Assembly: GCA_963807225.1 (NCBI GenBank)
Contig: CAWEAD010000005.1
Location: forward strand, 372,001 to 436,000
Reading direction: 5' to 3'
Length of the DNA stretch: 64,000 nt
Origin: JAGVGT01 sp963807225
GTDB lineage: Bacteria > Desulfobacterota > Desulfobulbia > Desulfobulbales > JAGXFP01
Shown: positions 36,056-45,471 of the stretch, one piece after another
How the letters are laid out: each line of letters begins with the position of its first letter
Numbering within the stretch: the stretch's first letter is position 1
Program-made: the position numbers and the translations under genes
The notes under the pieces: model-generated
Database searches by the model: none
The model's input: only the letters and a program-made list of their open reading frames with translations
Told to the model about the DNA's origin: nothing

Positions 36056-36085
36056 TTTATAGTGAGCGAGCCTGCTCGGTGTCAA
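36056..36085 (-). promoter_or_regulatory. Sigma70-type promoter of the dcw cluster
   Basis: TTGACA (36085-36080) and TATAAA (36061-36056) on the minus strand are separated by 18 bases, a near-consensus promoter reading into mraZ. Confidence 0.7.
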
Positions 36086-36197
36086 GAAAAATTTGTAATA
36101 TCAACACTTTTTCCTTGCGCATTGACCTCACCCACCTTAATATCTCCGACCTTGTTAAGAGACACCTATACTCACATCTTTACCCAGGATTCACCTA

Positions 36198-37995
36198 ATG
36201 GAGCAGAACAAGATCAGAAACGTGGCCATCATTGCCCACGTTGACCACGGCAAAACCAGCATGGTCGATAAGCTTTTCAAACACAGTGGAATGTTCCGCG
36301 ACAATCAGGAAGTGACCGAACGGCTCATGGATTCCATGGACCTGGAAAAGGAGCGCGGCATCACCATCGCCTCCAAGAACGGTTCCTATAACTACAAAGA
36401 CTACTGGATCAACATCATCGACACCCCGGGCCATGCCGACTTCGGCGGCCAGGTGGAACGGGTGCTGCGGATGGCCGACGGCTGCCTGCTGCTGGTGGAT
36501 GCCCAGGAAGGACCGATGCCCCAGACCTACTTCGTTTTGAAGAAGGCCCTTTCCCACAGCCTGCCGATCATCGTGGTGATCAACAAAATCGACAAGCCCG
36601 CCGCTCGCCCCGAGTGGGTAATGGACCAGGTCTTCGATCTCTTCGTGAAATTGAATGCCCCCGACGAGCTCCTCGACTTCCCGGTGATCTATGCCTCGGC
36701 CAAGGAAGGCTACGCCATCACCGACCTGACTGATCCCAGCCGCTCCATGGCCCCGATCTCGGAGATGATCATCAAGCATATCCCCGCCCCTTCGGGATCG
36801 CCCGATGCGCCCCTGCAGATGCAGGTCAACACCATCGACTACTCCCAGTACCTTGGGCGGATGGGCATCGGCAAGGTGGTCAACGGTACCCTCAGGATCA
36901 ACGAAAACGTGGCGGTGGCCAAGCGCGACGGCAAAATCGTCCCGGCCCGGATCACCAAGATCTTCCGCTTTGAATGTGATCGCCAGGTACCGACCGACCG
37001 CGCCGGGGTCGGCGAGATCGTCGCGGTGGCCGGCATTGAAGACATCACCATCGGCGTGACCTTCACCAGCCCCGACGATCCCACGACCCTTGCCGCTGAT
37101 CGAGATCGACCCACCCACCCTGTCGATGAACTTCATCCCCAACGACTCGCCCTTCGCCGGCCTGGAAGGCAAGTTCGTCACCTCGCGCCACATCGAGGAG
37201 CGGTTACGGCGTGAAACGCTCTCTGACGTAGCCCTGGTGGTGGAACCCCTCACCGACGCCGTCGGCTACAAGGTCTCCGGCCGGGGCGAACTGCACCTCT
37301 CCATTCTCATCGAGAAGATGCGCCGCGAGGGCTACGAGTTCCAGGTCACCCGCCCCCAGGTGATCATGAAGGAAGAAAACGGCAAGATCCTGGAGCCTTA
37401 CGAAGAGCTGACCATCGATGTCGACGAGGCTTATAAGGGCACGGTCATCGAAAAACTCGGCAACCTCAAGGGCCAGATGCTCGACATGACCCAGGACCGC
37501 GGCATGGCCCGACTGACTTACAAGATCCCGACCCGGGCGCTGCTGGGCTTCCGCTCCCAGTTCATGACCGACACCAAGGGCTTGGGCATCATGAACTACG
37601 TCTTCGCCGAATACGGTCCCTACGCCGGCGACATCATCAACCGGGTCAACGGCGTGCTGATCTCCATGGAGACCTGCACCACCGTAGCCTACGCCCTCTT
37701 CAGCTTACAGGAGCGCGGCCGCTTGTTCATGGGGGCCGGAGTCAAGATTTACAAGGGCCAGATCATCGGTGAGAACGCCAGGAGCGCCGACATGGTGGTC
37801 AACCCGGCCAAGGGCAAGAAGCTCACCAACATGCGCGCCTCGGGTTCGGATGAGAACGTGGTTCTCACCCCGCCGGCCAACATGAGCCTGGAAGACTGCA
37901 TCGCTTACATCAACGACGACGAACTGGTGGAGATCACCCCCCAGAACATCCGGCTGCGGAAAAGGGGTGATGCCAACTTCAAGAAACGTGGCTAG
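36198..37995 (+). CDS. typA: Translational GTPase TypA/BipA, interrupted by one frameshift
   Basis: TypA (BipA) is a ribosome-binding translational GTPase linked to stress and 50S assembly. The first frame begins MEQNKIRNVAIIAHVDHGKTSMVDK and has DTPGHADFGG and NKIDKP. It goes out of frame after SPDDPTT. The second frame resumes with LPLIEIDPPTLSMNF and runs to 37995 with GRGELHLSILIE and the C-terminal NMRASGSDENVVL. One extra C at 37087-37089 explains the break; without it the protein has 598 residues, the normal length. It is the kind of single-base indel seen in other genes of this window. It diverges from mraZ across about 190 bases. Confidence 0.94.
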
Positions 37996-38020
37996 TTCAC
38001 TTTAATTCCCAGCATTACCA

Positions 38021-38056
38021 AGGGTCGCAACTCGGCATCGAGCGGCGACCCTTTTT
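38021..38056 (+). terminator. Terminator after typA
   Basis: An 8-bp stem AGGGTCGC/GCGACCCT (38021-38028 with 38045-38052) encloses a second CTCG/CGAG stem and is followed by TTTTC. It lies about 26 bases after the typA stop. Confidence 0.85.
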
Positions 38057-38059
38057 CGT

Positions 38060-38294
38060 TGACAGGAAACAGTACAATGCCTGACGAATAATCTCATTTT
38101 TTATAACAAGCTCCAGACCGTGCCTCGCTCTAGCACACCATTCTGGAGGGGGCCTTGGTGATCACTGAACTATTTGACATGAACTTAAACGTGTGCGACA
38201 TTCACCTATACGGCTAACAATTCATTTTACCGCTAATCCAACTACTTGCGGTTCTCCCCGGGGGCTGCCCTCGTCAAGGCTCGGCGGCTGATCG
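38060..38294. other. Gap between the typA and LOG terminators
   Basis: About 235 bases between two convergent terminators, with no ORF of note, no repeat and no RNA that I recognise. Confidence 0.5.
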
Positions 38295-38332
38295 AAAAAA
38301 AAGGGCCCCGTTCTGTGTCGAGCGGAGCCCTT
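38295..38332 (-). terminator. Terminator after the LOG-family gene
   Basis: A 10-bp stem with one mismatch (AAGGGCTCCG on the minus strand, 38332-38323, with 38310-38301) is followed by eight T residues in the minus direction. It lies about 47 bases after the stop of the LOG gene. Confidence 0.85.
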
Positions 38333-38378
38333 CTTTATTTATCCCACTTTTGCCGCTGGGGTAAGTTTCAGACTTTGT

Positions 38379-39065
38379 TCAGAGAATTACCGTCTTGCGG
38401 ATATAGCTTACTATCTCATCGGGCTCGTCCAAGACGTTGAAGAGAAAGAGGTCATCCTTGCTGATATTGCCCTCGACCAGCAGCCGCTCCTTGAACCAAT
38501 CCACCAGGGGGCCCCAGAAGTCGTTGCAGACCAGGATCACCGGAAAGGGTTTGATCCGGCGGGTCTGCATCAGGGTCAAGGCCTCGAACATCTCGTCCAG
38601 GGTGCCGAAACCGCCGGGCAGGCAGATGAAGGCCATGGCGTACTTGATGAACATCACCTTGCGGACGAAGAAGTATTTGAAATCCAGCGGCAGGTTGGTG
38701 AACTTGTTGGGCTCCTGCTCGAAAGGCAGGGTGATGTTGAGACCGATGGAGATGCCGTCGGCCTCGGCCGCCCCCTTGTTGGCCGCCTCCATGATGCCGG
38801 GGCCGCCGCCGGTCAGGATCGGGTACCCGGCCGCGGCCAGCTTGCGGGCAATCTCCACGGTCAGGTCATAGCAGGGATCCTGGGGAGTGGTGCGGGCCGA
38901 ACCGAAGAAGGAAACGGCCGGATGCGGCAAGGCCGACAGGGTATCGAAGCCGTCAACGAACTCGGACATGATCCTGAACAGTCGCCAGGAATCACCGACG
39001 TTAAAGTTGTCCAGACCGTACTGGTGGCTATCGTCATTCAGACGGGGAAGCTTGAACTTGGGCAT
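38379..39065 (-). CDS. LOG-family protein (TIGR00730-type)
   Basis: The 228-residue product belongs to the LOG / lysine decarboxylase-like family. Members hydrolyse nucleoside 5'-monophosphates to ribose 5-phosphate and base (cytokinin-activating type in plants and some bacteria). Diagnostic motifs are GGGPGIMEAANKGA (near residue 88) and PGGFGTLDEMFEAL (near 150). The frame is open to a GTG at 39098, but ATG at 39065 (MPKFKLPRL) is preceded by CAGGAG and is the better start. It is a single gene with its own terminator. Substrate here is not known. Confidence 0.88.
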   Translation of the reverse strand: MPKFKLPRLNDDSHQYGLDNFNVGDSWRLFRIMSEFVDGFDTLSALPHPAVSFFGSARTTPQDPCYDLTVEIARKLAAAGYPILTGGGPGIMEAANKGAAEADGISIGLNITLPFEQEPNKFTNLPLDFKYFFVRKVMFIKYAMAFICLPGGFGTLDEMFEALTLMQTRRIKPFPVILVCNDFWGPLVDWFKERLLVEGNISKDDLFLFNVLDEPDEIVSYIRKTVIL

Positions 39066-39110
39066 CGCTAAATTCTCCTGTGGCGCAAAATCTCGCACCT
39101 GTTAAAAAAT

Positions 39111-39217
39111 CGTCGCGAGTCATTGCTAAGAGTGGTGCCGGCGACGAAGCTAACTTAATTTTATCGAAATGGATATGGAGTAATAGATTGCTTGGCTTAG
39201 CTTCGCAATGACGATAC
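39111..39217. repeat. Short repeat-like element with inverted ends
   Basis: Sequences of the form CGTC..GTCATTGC (39111-39126) and GCAATGACGATAC (39205-39217) face each other as imperfect inverted ends around an AT-rich centre with GAAGCTAA and TTAGCTTC segments. Elements with GTCATTGC/GCAATGAC ends are common as dispersed palindromic repeats in many genomes. Only one copy lies in this window, so dispersal cannot be shown. Confidence 0.4.
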
Positions 39218-39250
39218 TCTTCGTTTTTCAACCAACTAATCAGGAAGCAA

Positions 39251-41353
39251 TCAACCCTTCACTTCCCTATTTTGACCTCCCCGACGCAATCTGGCGATCT
39301 TGTCGGCCAGATTCAGGGCCAGGCGCTTCTTTCCGGCATCCGCGTACACCCTATACAATAATTCGGCCGCTTCCAGACTGTTGCGATTGAGCCTAAGGCT
39401 GCGCTGCAGGGCGGGCAACGCCTCGCGTAACCTCCCCTGTCGGTATTCGACCAACCCCAAACGGTACCAGTTGTCCCACCTGGCATCATCCAGCTCCACC
39501 GCCTCGCGGCAGAGCGACAGGGCGATCTCAGCCCCTTCCCCTTCGGCGTCGTATACCTCGCCGAGCAAACTCAGCACTCGGCTGTCCTGGGGGTTGAAGC
39601 GGTTGGCCTGCTGCAGCACCGCCATGGCCCGGCGATTCTCATTAAGGCGTCGCAGAGCCTCGCCCAGATAACGGCAGGCTGCCGCCTTTTCCCAGTCGGC
39701 CAAGTGGTCGGCCGGCGCCGTCACCGATTCCTGTAGCAACTCCAGAACCTGCTGAAATCGGCCGGTCCGGCAATATAACCCGGCCAGTTGTAAAACCAGA
39801 TCAAAAATTTCCCGGTTGACCGCCAGGCCCCGCTCAAGAAAGCCCACGGCCAGATCGTCACGGCCCCGGGTCAACCAGGTGGAACCCAGATTGGCCAGGG
39901 CCATGAAGTTGTCCGGTTCGACGGCCAGCGCCCGTTCGAAACAGGAGGCCGCCTTACCTGGCAGAGCCAGGCGGATATAGGCCACACCGAGGCTGTTCAA
40001 CAGATTGACGTTCCGTTCATCCAACTCCAAGCCCAGGAGATATTCCTGCACCGCCCGACTCAGGTCACCGTCATTATAGAAGACATCACCGCTGATGTTT
40101 AGAGAAACCGCGTCAAACAGAGTGGCACAGCCCGGTCCGAAGAAGTTCCCATGGTGCAGGGCCTTGCGGGCATTCAAACCAGTGGCCGACCGCGGACAGG
40201 GCCCGCAGGGATAGGTGGCGATCCCGGCCGAAAAAATCTCCCCCGGCCGAGCTTCACTATACCCGGCCTGGAGTTTCTCGACCGCGATCAGCGCCTCTGG
40301 GCCAGTCAAACCGGGCAGCAGCAAGAAACAGTCGGCGTCGGTCACCTCGACCAGTTCCTGGCCCGGGGACAACAGCGGCGCCAGGATACCCGCGAAGTCG
40401 ACCTGGTTCTGGCGGTCAATACGCAGGGCCGCGACTGAAAATGTATCCACTCCACGCAGTCGGTCGCGCAAACGGTTGGCAATCTTGGCCGGCAGAGCCG
40501 AAAAGGGTTGGGCTTCACGCTCGGCCTGGCTCAGCCAGGTGGCCCGGGCCAGGGGGCCGCGTCGACGGGATTGGACCACGGCTTCCCAGGCTAACTCCAG
40601 GAAACCAGCCACGCTATTGCGGCCCGGCCGCGGGCCCCGAACCAGACCCAGATGGACCCGACCCATGCCTTCACGCTGTAAACGATAGAGGGTCAGGTCC
40701 GCCGTTTCCCGGGCCGCCCGTTCCGTTTCCTCTTCCCAAAGCATGGCAAAACTGCCGCCCCCCAAGTGATAGACCGGCACCTCCCGGCCACTCATGGCGT
40801 CCAGGGCGCCGGCCGCCCGCTTCAGATAGGCGTAGGCATGGGCAGCGTCACGAATACGGGGGTAGATCTCCAGCAGGGCCAGGTGGAAGGTGGTGCCGAC
40901 CGACAGTCGCTCGGCCAAAACCTCATGGAACAATTGGCCGCTGAAGATCCCAGTCAGGGGATCTAGTCCGCGACTTTTGAGCAGTAGGAATTCATCGAGC
41001 AGACCGGCGCTCCGCTCAAGAATGGTCTTGATGGTATATTGTTCATAAAGGGCCGGCCCGCCACCGGCCAGAACCGCCACCGCGTAAAGTGCGTTCTCAT
41101 GCTTAAGGGGCAGGAAGAGCCGGGGTTCTGCCCCGGCCACCACCGGCTGGCCTTTGCGGGACACCCGGCGCAAGGCCTCGGCCCACTCCGGTGGGAAATC
41201 CTCGGCCAGGGCGGCTGTGGCCGTGGCCGCCGACAACAGCCGAACCTGCCGGCAGGGCAACCGCTGCCGCAATAAGCGAGCCAGGAAGTAACGCCAGCCC
41301 GACAGATCCTCGGGTTCTAACTCCGGCGTCGGCCAGGTAAAGGGACAACTCAC
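39251..41353 (-). CDS. Degenerate GGDEF-domain protein with C-terminal TPR array
   Basis: A 700-residue soluble protein. The N-terminal 60-130 residues may be a sensory domain. A GGDEF-like fold follows (DPLTGIFSGQLFHEVL near 131) but its signature reads GGGSF (near residue 197), so c-di-GMP synthesis is unlikely. A second GGDEF-like repeat (VDTFSVAALRIDRQN near 300) also lacks the motif. From about 425 to 690 there are seven or so tetratricopeptide repeats, for example NLLNSLGVAYIRLALPGKAASCFERAL. The stop region overlaps nothing; the start overlaps the selA stop by 4 bases, so the pair is coupled. Likely a scaffold or c-di-GMP/GTP sensor; the partner is unknown. Confidence 0.7.
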   Translation of the reverse strand: MSCPFTWPTPELEPEDLSGWRYFLARLLRQRLPCRQVRLLSAATATAALAEDFPPEWAEALRRVSRKGQPVVAGAEPRLFLPLKHENALYAVAVLAGGGPALYEQYTIKTILERSAGLLDEFLLLKSRGLDPLTGIFSGQLFHEVLAERLSVGTTFHLALLEIYPRIRDAAHAYAYLKRAAGALDAMSGREVPVYHLGGGSFAMLWEEETERAARETADLTLYRLQREGMGRVHLGLVRGPRPGRNSVAGFLELAWEAVVQSRRRGPLARATWLSQAEREAQPFSALPAKIANRLRDRLRGVDTFSVAALRIDRQNQVDFAGILAPLLSPGQELVEVTDADCFLLLPGLTGPEALIAVEKLQAGYSEARPGEIFSAGIATYPCGPCPRSATGLNARKALHHGNFFGPGCATLFDAVSLNISGDVFYNDGDLSRAVQEYLLGLELDERNVNLLNSLGVAYIRLALPGKAASCFERALAVEPDNFMALANLGSTWLTRGRDDLAVGFLERGLAVNREIFDLVLQLAGLYCRTGRFQQVLELLQESVTAPADHLADWEKAAACRYLGEALRRLNENRRAMAVLQQANRFNPQDSRVLSLLGEVYDAEGEGAEIALSLCREAVELDDARWDNWYRLGLVEYRQGRLREALPALQRSLRLNRNSLEAAELLYRVYADAGKKRLALNLADKIARLRRGGQNREVKG

Positions 41354-42787
41354 CGACCACCCTCGAAAAGCTGGAGCAGGGTGGCGGCCAGCCTACCGAT
41401 CTCGGTAACGGCCACGGTCCTTAGGTCGAGCAGAAAATGGTCGTTCTCGATCCGGCCGATGACCGGTTCCGCAGCCCCGCGCAGTTTTTGCTCCAGATCA
41501 TTGACCGAGAAATTGGCGGGTTGGAGGCTAACGGCCACGGTGGGCAGGTCAAATTCCGGCAAGGCGCCGCCGCCCACCCGGGAAAAAGTCTTGACCGTGG
41601 ACAACCGGCACGATCCCTCCAGGGGTTTACGGATCAACTTGAGCAACCGCCGGGCCTTCCTGGCGATCTCAGCCGCCGGCAGGGTTAGCATCGCCAGAGT
41701 GGGGATCTTGGCCAGAGCCACGCGCTCATCCAGGTAGAGGCGCAAAACCGCTTCCAAGCCGGCCAGAGTAAATTTGTCGATCCTTAAGGCCCGGTTCAGG
41801 GGATTGCGTTTGATCCGCTCGATGATCTCCCGGCGGCCGACGATGAGCCCGGCCTGGGGTCCGCCCAGAAGCTTGTCGCCGCTGAAGGTCACCACATCGA
41901 CCCCGGTCGCTACCACCTCGCGGACCGTGGGCTCCTTGATCAGTCCGTAACGGGAGAGGTCGACCAGGCAGCCGCTGCCCAGATCCTCCATGACCGGTAT
42001 ATTTCTCTGGCGACCCAGTTCAACCAGTTCGGCCAGAGGAACCTCAGAGGTAAAACCGATGATCCGGTAGTTGCTGGTATGGACTTTGAGGAGTAAAGCG
42101 GTTTCCTCGGTCAGTGCCGCCTGGTAGTCGTGGAGATGGGTGCGATTGGTAGCGCCGACCTCGACCAGCCGGGCGCCGCTCCGGGCCATAACCTCGGGAA
42201 TCCGGAAGGAGCCGCCGATCTCGACCAGCTGGCCACGGGAAACGACGACCTCACGCCCTTTAGCCAGGGTATCGAGGGCCAGGAGCACTGCGGCGGCGTT
42301 GTTATTTACCACCAAGCCAGCCTCGGCCCCAGTCAGTTGGCAGAGCAGTTCCTCGACCAGGCTATAGCGGCTGCCGCGACGGCCGGTGGCCAGATCGAAT
42401 TCCAGATTGGAGTAGCCGGAACCGATTTCATTGATCCAAGCCATGGCCTCGACCGGCAGCACCGAACGGCCCAGGTTGGTATGGATCACCACGCCGGTAG
42501 CGTTGATCACCCGGACGAAATTGGGAGCAGCCTGTTCCTGCAAGCGGGCCGCGAAAAGCTCGCGCAAGCGGGCTGGAGCCAAGTCGATTTTACGGGTCAG
42601 TTTACCGGCCAGGATAGCCGCCCGACACTCCTCCAAGATCTCCCGTAACGACATCCTTGACCGGAGTGGAGATCTCCTGGCCGGATCCAGACAGTTCGGC
42701 CAAAAACTCATCGACCTTGGGGATCATTTGCAGCAGTTCCTGAACCCTGGCGGGCAAACTCTTGTTCTTTGCGGATCTGGTTGCCAT
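41350..42787 (-). CDS. selA: L-seryl-tRNA(Sec) selenium transferase, interrupted by one frameshift
   Basis: SelA converts Ser-tRNA(Sec) to Sec-tRNA(Sec) with selenophosphate and PLP. The N-terminal domain starts at 42787 (MATRSAKNKSLPARVQELLQMIPKVDEFLA) and goes out of frame after ISTPVKDVV. The remainder resumes with REILEECRAAILAGK and contains VINATGVVIHTNLGRS, NNNAAAVLLAL and TFSGDKLLGGPQAGLI, whose lysine binds PLP, to 41350. One extra base (plus-strand T at 42646) explains the break; the corrected protein has about 478 residues. Without the correction the frame would open at 42711 with residues unlike SelA. Presence of selA implies that this organism makes selenoproteins. None is seen in the window. 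Confidence 0.92.
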
Positions 42788-42990
42788 ATGCTCCTCGGCG
42801 GTTCCGACACCCGGCCAACTCGGCCCTTGCCATAACTAGCTGAAACACTTAACGTTTTTATGGTGCCCTGTCAAGAAGAGCCGTACCACTCGAAACGGGC
42901 CTGCGTGCGACCCGAGAGACCATATGAATCGACTTTTACCTACCCCTGTGGTAAAGGCAAAGCTAGTGACTCAAGGACATAAACGACACC

Positions 42991-43692
42991 ATGCCGGTTT
43001 TTTCCCTCGACCAATCGATTACCTTTCCCCCGCCGCAACTGGCCCGAGATGACGGCCTGCTGGCCGTGGGCGGTGACCTGGCCCCGGAACGCTTGCTCCT
43101 GGCCTACCGATTGGGAATCTTTCCCTGGTATGGCCCGGGGGAACCCATTCTCTGGTGGGCACCAAACCCGCGCCTGGTCCTCTTTCCCGATGAACACAAG
43201 ATCTCCCGGCGACTGACCCGGACCATCCGCCAGAGCCGCTTCCGGGTCGAATTCGACCGGGATTTCGCCCAGGTCATCCAACTCTGTGGGGAGACCAGAC
43301 GCCACACCGGCGGCACCTGGCTGGACCAGCCGCTGATTGCGGCTTTCCGCCGCCTGCATCGATTGGGCTACGCCCATTCGGTAGAGTGCTATCAGGACGA
43401 CCGGCTGGTCGGTGGTCTTTACGGATTGGCGCTGGACCGGGTCTTCTTCGGCGAATCGATGTTCAGTCTGGTCCGCGACAGTTCCAAGGTGGCCCTGGCC
43501 GCTCTGGTCGCCACCCTCAAAGACCGGGATTTTTCCCTCATCGACTGCCAGGTTCGCACCGAACACCTTATCGCCCAAGGCGCCAGGGAAATCAGCGGCG
43601 AACTATTCTTCCAGTTCCTGCGGGATAATATCGCCCAGACCACCCCGGATGGGTCCTGGCGAGAATTTAGCCATTTCCACAATGCCGGGTAG
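42991..43692 (+). CDS. aat: Leucyl/phenylalanyl-tRNA--protein transferase
   Basis: Aat adds Leu or Phe to proteins with N-terminal Arg or Lys, marking them for ClpAPS degradation. The 233-residue product has LLAVGGDLAPERLLLAYRLGIFPWYG (a short portion of which is diagnostic, near 30-50), LWWAPNPRLVLFP, TWLDQPLIAAFRRLH and GESMFSLVRDSSKVALAALV. It is a stand-alone gene opposite to pnt, sharing a bidirectional terminator with it. Confidence 0.96.
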   Translation: MPVFSLDQSITFPPPQLARDDGLLAVGGDLAPERLLLAYRLGIFPWYGPGEPILWWAPNPRLVLFPDEHKISRRLTRTIRQSRFRVEFDRDFAQVIQLCGETRRHTGGTWLDQPLIAAFRRLHRLGYAHSVECYQDDRLVGGLYGLALDRVFFGESMFSLVRDSSKVALAALVATLKDRDFSLIDCQVRTEHLIAQGAREISGELFFQFLRDNIAQTTPDGSWREFSHFHNAG

Positions 43693-43723
43693 CCTCTCAG
43701 CGTTTAGCCGCAGTTATTGAGCA

Positions 43724-43764
43724 CAAAAAAACCCGCCGAGACACCAGTCCCGGCGGGTTTAAAC
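43724..43764. terminator. Bidirectional terminator between aat and pntB
   Basis: A perfect 10-bp stem AAACCCGCCG/CGGCGGGTTT (43728-43737 with 43751-43760) has an A run on one side that becomes a T run for the minus strand. It can end pntB and, more weakly, aat. Confidence 0.85.
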
Positions 43765-43788
43765 AGCATCACAAGACAGCGGGCAAGT

Positions 43789-45165
43789 TCAGCTGCCGCT
43801 CTTGAACTCGGCCACCAGGGCCTGCAGGGAGGCCTTGGCATCACCGAAGTACATCCGGGTATTCTGGTTGAAGAACAGGGCGTTCTGAATGCCGGCAAAG
43901 CCGGTGCCCATGGAACGCTTCAGGACGATGACCGTCTTGGCCCGGTGGGTCTCGATGATCGGCATGCCGTAGATCGGGCTCGACTCATCGTCCAAGGCGG
44001 CGGGGTTGACCACGTCATTGGCGCCGATCACCACGCAGACATCGACGGACTCCATGCGCGGATTGATCTCGTCCATTTCGATCAACTGGTCGTAAGGTAC
44101 GTTGGCCTCAGCCAGGAGCACATTCATATGCCCCGGCATCCGACCGGCAACCGGGTGGATGGCATAGACCACATCGGTACCGTTCTTCTCCAGCAGTTCT
44201 CCCAGTTCCTGGACCACGTGCTGGGCTTGCGCCACTGCCAGACCGTAGCCGGGCACAAAGGCCACCGAATCGGCCCCTTCCAGAATATAGTAGACATCCT
44301 CGGCCGTGGCCGGCTTGACCTCGCCCTGTGGCCCGCTGCCCTTGGCCTGGACTTTGGCCCCGAAACCGGAGAAGAGCACGTTGCTCAGGGAACGGTTCAT
44401 CGCCTTGCACATGATCTTGGTGAGGATGATCCCTGAGGCGCCGACCAGAGCGCCGGCGACGATCAGGATATTGTTATGGACCACGAAACCGGCGGCGCAG
44501 GCGGCCAGACCGGAGTAAGAGTTCAACAGCGAGATGACCACCGGCATGTCGGCGCCGCCGATGGGAATGACCGAGGTGACGCCGAAGAGCAGGGACACCA
44601 CCACCATGACAATGAAGATCGGATAATTGCCGGCCGGGTCCAGAACGAAGGCGGTGCCGGCCCCGATGGCGCCAAGCAGAATAGCGATGTTAACCAGGTG
44701 CTGACCCTTGAAGACCACCGCCTTGCTGGAGATCATCTCGGCCAGTTTGCCGAAGGCCACCATACTGCCGGTAAAGGTGATGCCGCCGATGAAGACCGAG
44801 AGCATTACCACTACGGCGATGAAGACGGAAAGCTGGCCATCCTGGTGATATTCGGCCCAGCCTAGAAGCAGACTGGCCATACCGCCGAAACCGTTGAAGA
44901 GGGCGACCATCTCCGGCATCGAGGTCATCTGCACCCGGTAAGCGGCAACCAGGCCAATCACCGTGCCCAGGGCCATGCCGGCGGCAATCCACTTATAGTC
45001 CAATCCGGCGTAAAGCAGGGTGAAGACCAGGGCCAGCAGCATACCGATGGCCGAGAGCAGGTTACCCTTGCGGGCGGTGGCCGGCGAAGAAAGCATCTTC
45101 AGGCCAAAAATAAAAAGTACGGCGGCAACGACGTACGAAAAGTTGATCAGTAGTTCCATGCTCAT
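43789..45165 (-). CDS. pntB: NAD(P) transhydrogenase beta subunit
   Basis: PntB is the beta subunit of the proton-translocating transhydrogenase, which makes NADPH from NADH using the proton gradient. The 458-residue protein has about nine N-terminal membrane spans (up to about residue 265) and the C-terminal NADP-binding dIII domain with VPGYGLAVAQAQHVVQEL (near 303), HPVAGRMPGHMNVLLAEA (near 340) and GANDVVNPAA (near 392). It follows pntA2 after a short gap and ends the operon. Confidence 0.97.
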   Translation of the reverse strand: MSMELLINFSYVVAAVLFIFGLKMLSSPATARKGNLLSAIGMLLALVFTLLYAGLDYKWIAAGMALGTVIGLVAAYRVQMTSMPEMVALFNGFGGMASLLLGWAEYHQDGQLSVFIAVVVMLSVFIGGITFTGSMVAFGKLAEMISSKAVVFKGQHLVNIAILLGAIGAGTAFVLDPAGNYPIFIVMVVVSLLFGVTSVIPIGGADMPVVISLLNSYSGLAACAAGFVVHNNILIVAGALVGASGIILTKIMCKAMNRSLSNVLFSGFGAKVQAKGSGPQGEVKPATAEDVYYILEGADSVAFVPGYGLAVAQAQHVVQELGELLEKNGTDVVYAIHPVAGRMPGHMNVLLAEANVPYDQLIEMDEINPRMESVDVCVVIGANDVVNPAALDDESSPIYGMPIIETHRAKTVIVLKRSMGTGFAGIQNALFFNQNTRMYFGDAKASLQALVAEFKSGS

Positions 45166-45180
45166 GATGTTCTCTCCCCC

Positions 45181-45459
45181 CTACTCTTTTTTCTTGAACA
45201 TGCCGAGCATGCGGTCGGTGACGGCGTAACCGCCCACCACGTTGATGGTGGCAAGGGTCACCGCCAGCACACCCAAGACCACGGCCATGGACTCATGGCC
45301 GTGCTTGACCGACTCCAGGGCGCCGATCAGGGTGATGCCGGAGATGGCGTTGGAGCCGGACATCAGCGGGGTATGCAGGGTGGACGGTACCTTGGAGATC
45401 AGTTCGAACCCCAGGAATATCGTCAAAACGAATACAAAGGTAAGAAATATCGCTTCCAT
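45181..45459 (-). CDS. pntAB: NAD(P) transhydrogenase alpha subunit, membrane part
   Basis: A 92-residue membrane protein that forms the dII part of the alpha chain. It has three helices (about residues 3-20, 33-50 and 58-80), with PLMSGSNAISGITLIGAL between the first and second, as in the separate alpha-2 subunits of Rhodospirillum-type transhydrogenases. It lies between the dI gene and pntB. Confidence 0.95.
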   Translation of the reverse strand: MEAIFLTFVFVLTIFLGFELISKVPSTLHTPLMSGSNAISGITLIGALESVKHGHESMAVVLGVLAVTLATINVVGGYAVTDRMLGMFKKKE

Positions 45460-45471
45460 CGGTCTCCTCTC

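Noticed and set aside
37090..37214. Two overlapping partial typA frames as a natural split gene or programmed frameshift
   Set aside because: No slippery heptamer or stimulatory structure is evident, and the same kind of single-base break occurs in other, unrelated genes here.
36195..37253. A long minus-strand ORF opposite typA
   Set aside because: It mirrors the GC-rich typA coding frame and has no recognisable protein features.
42602..42711. A separate 61-codon gene ahead of selA
   Set aside because: Its sequence is the missing N-terminal domain of SelA, joined in frame by removing one base.
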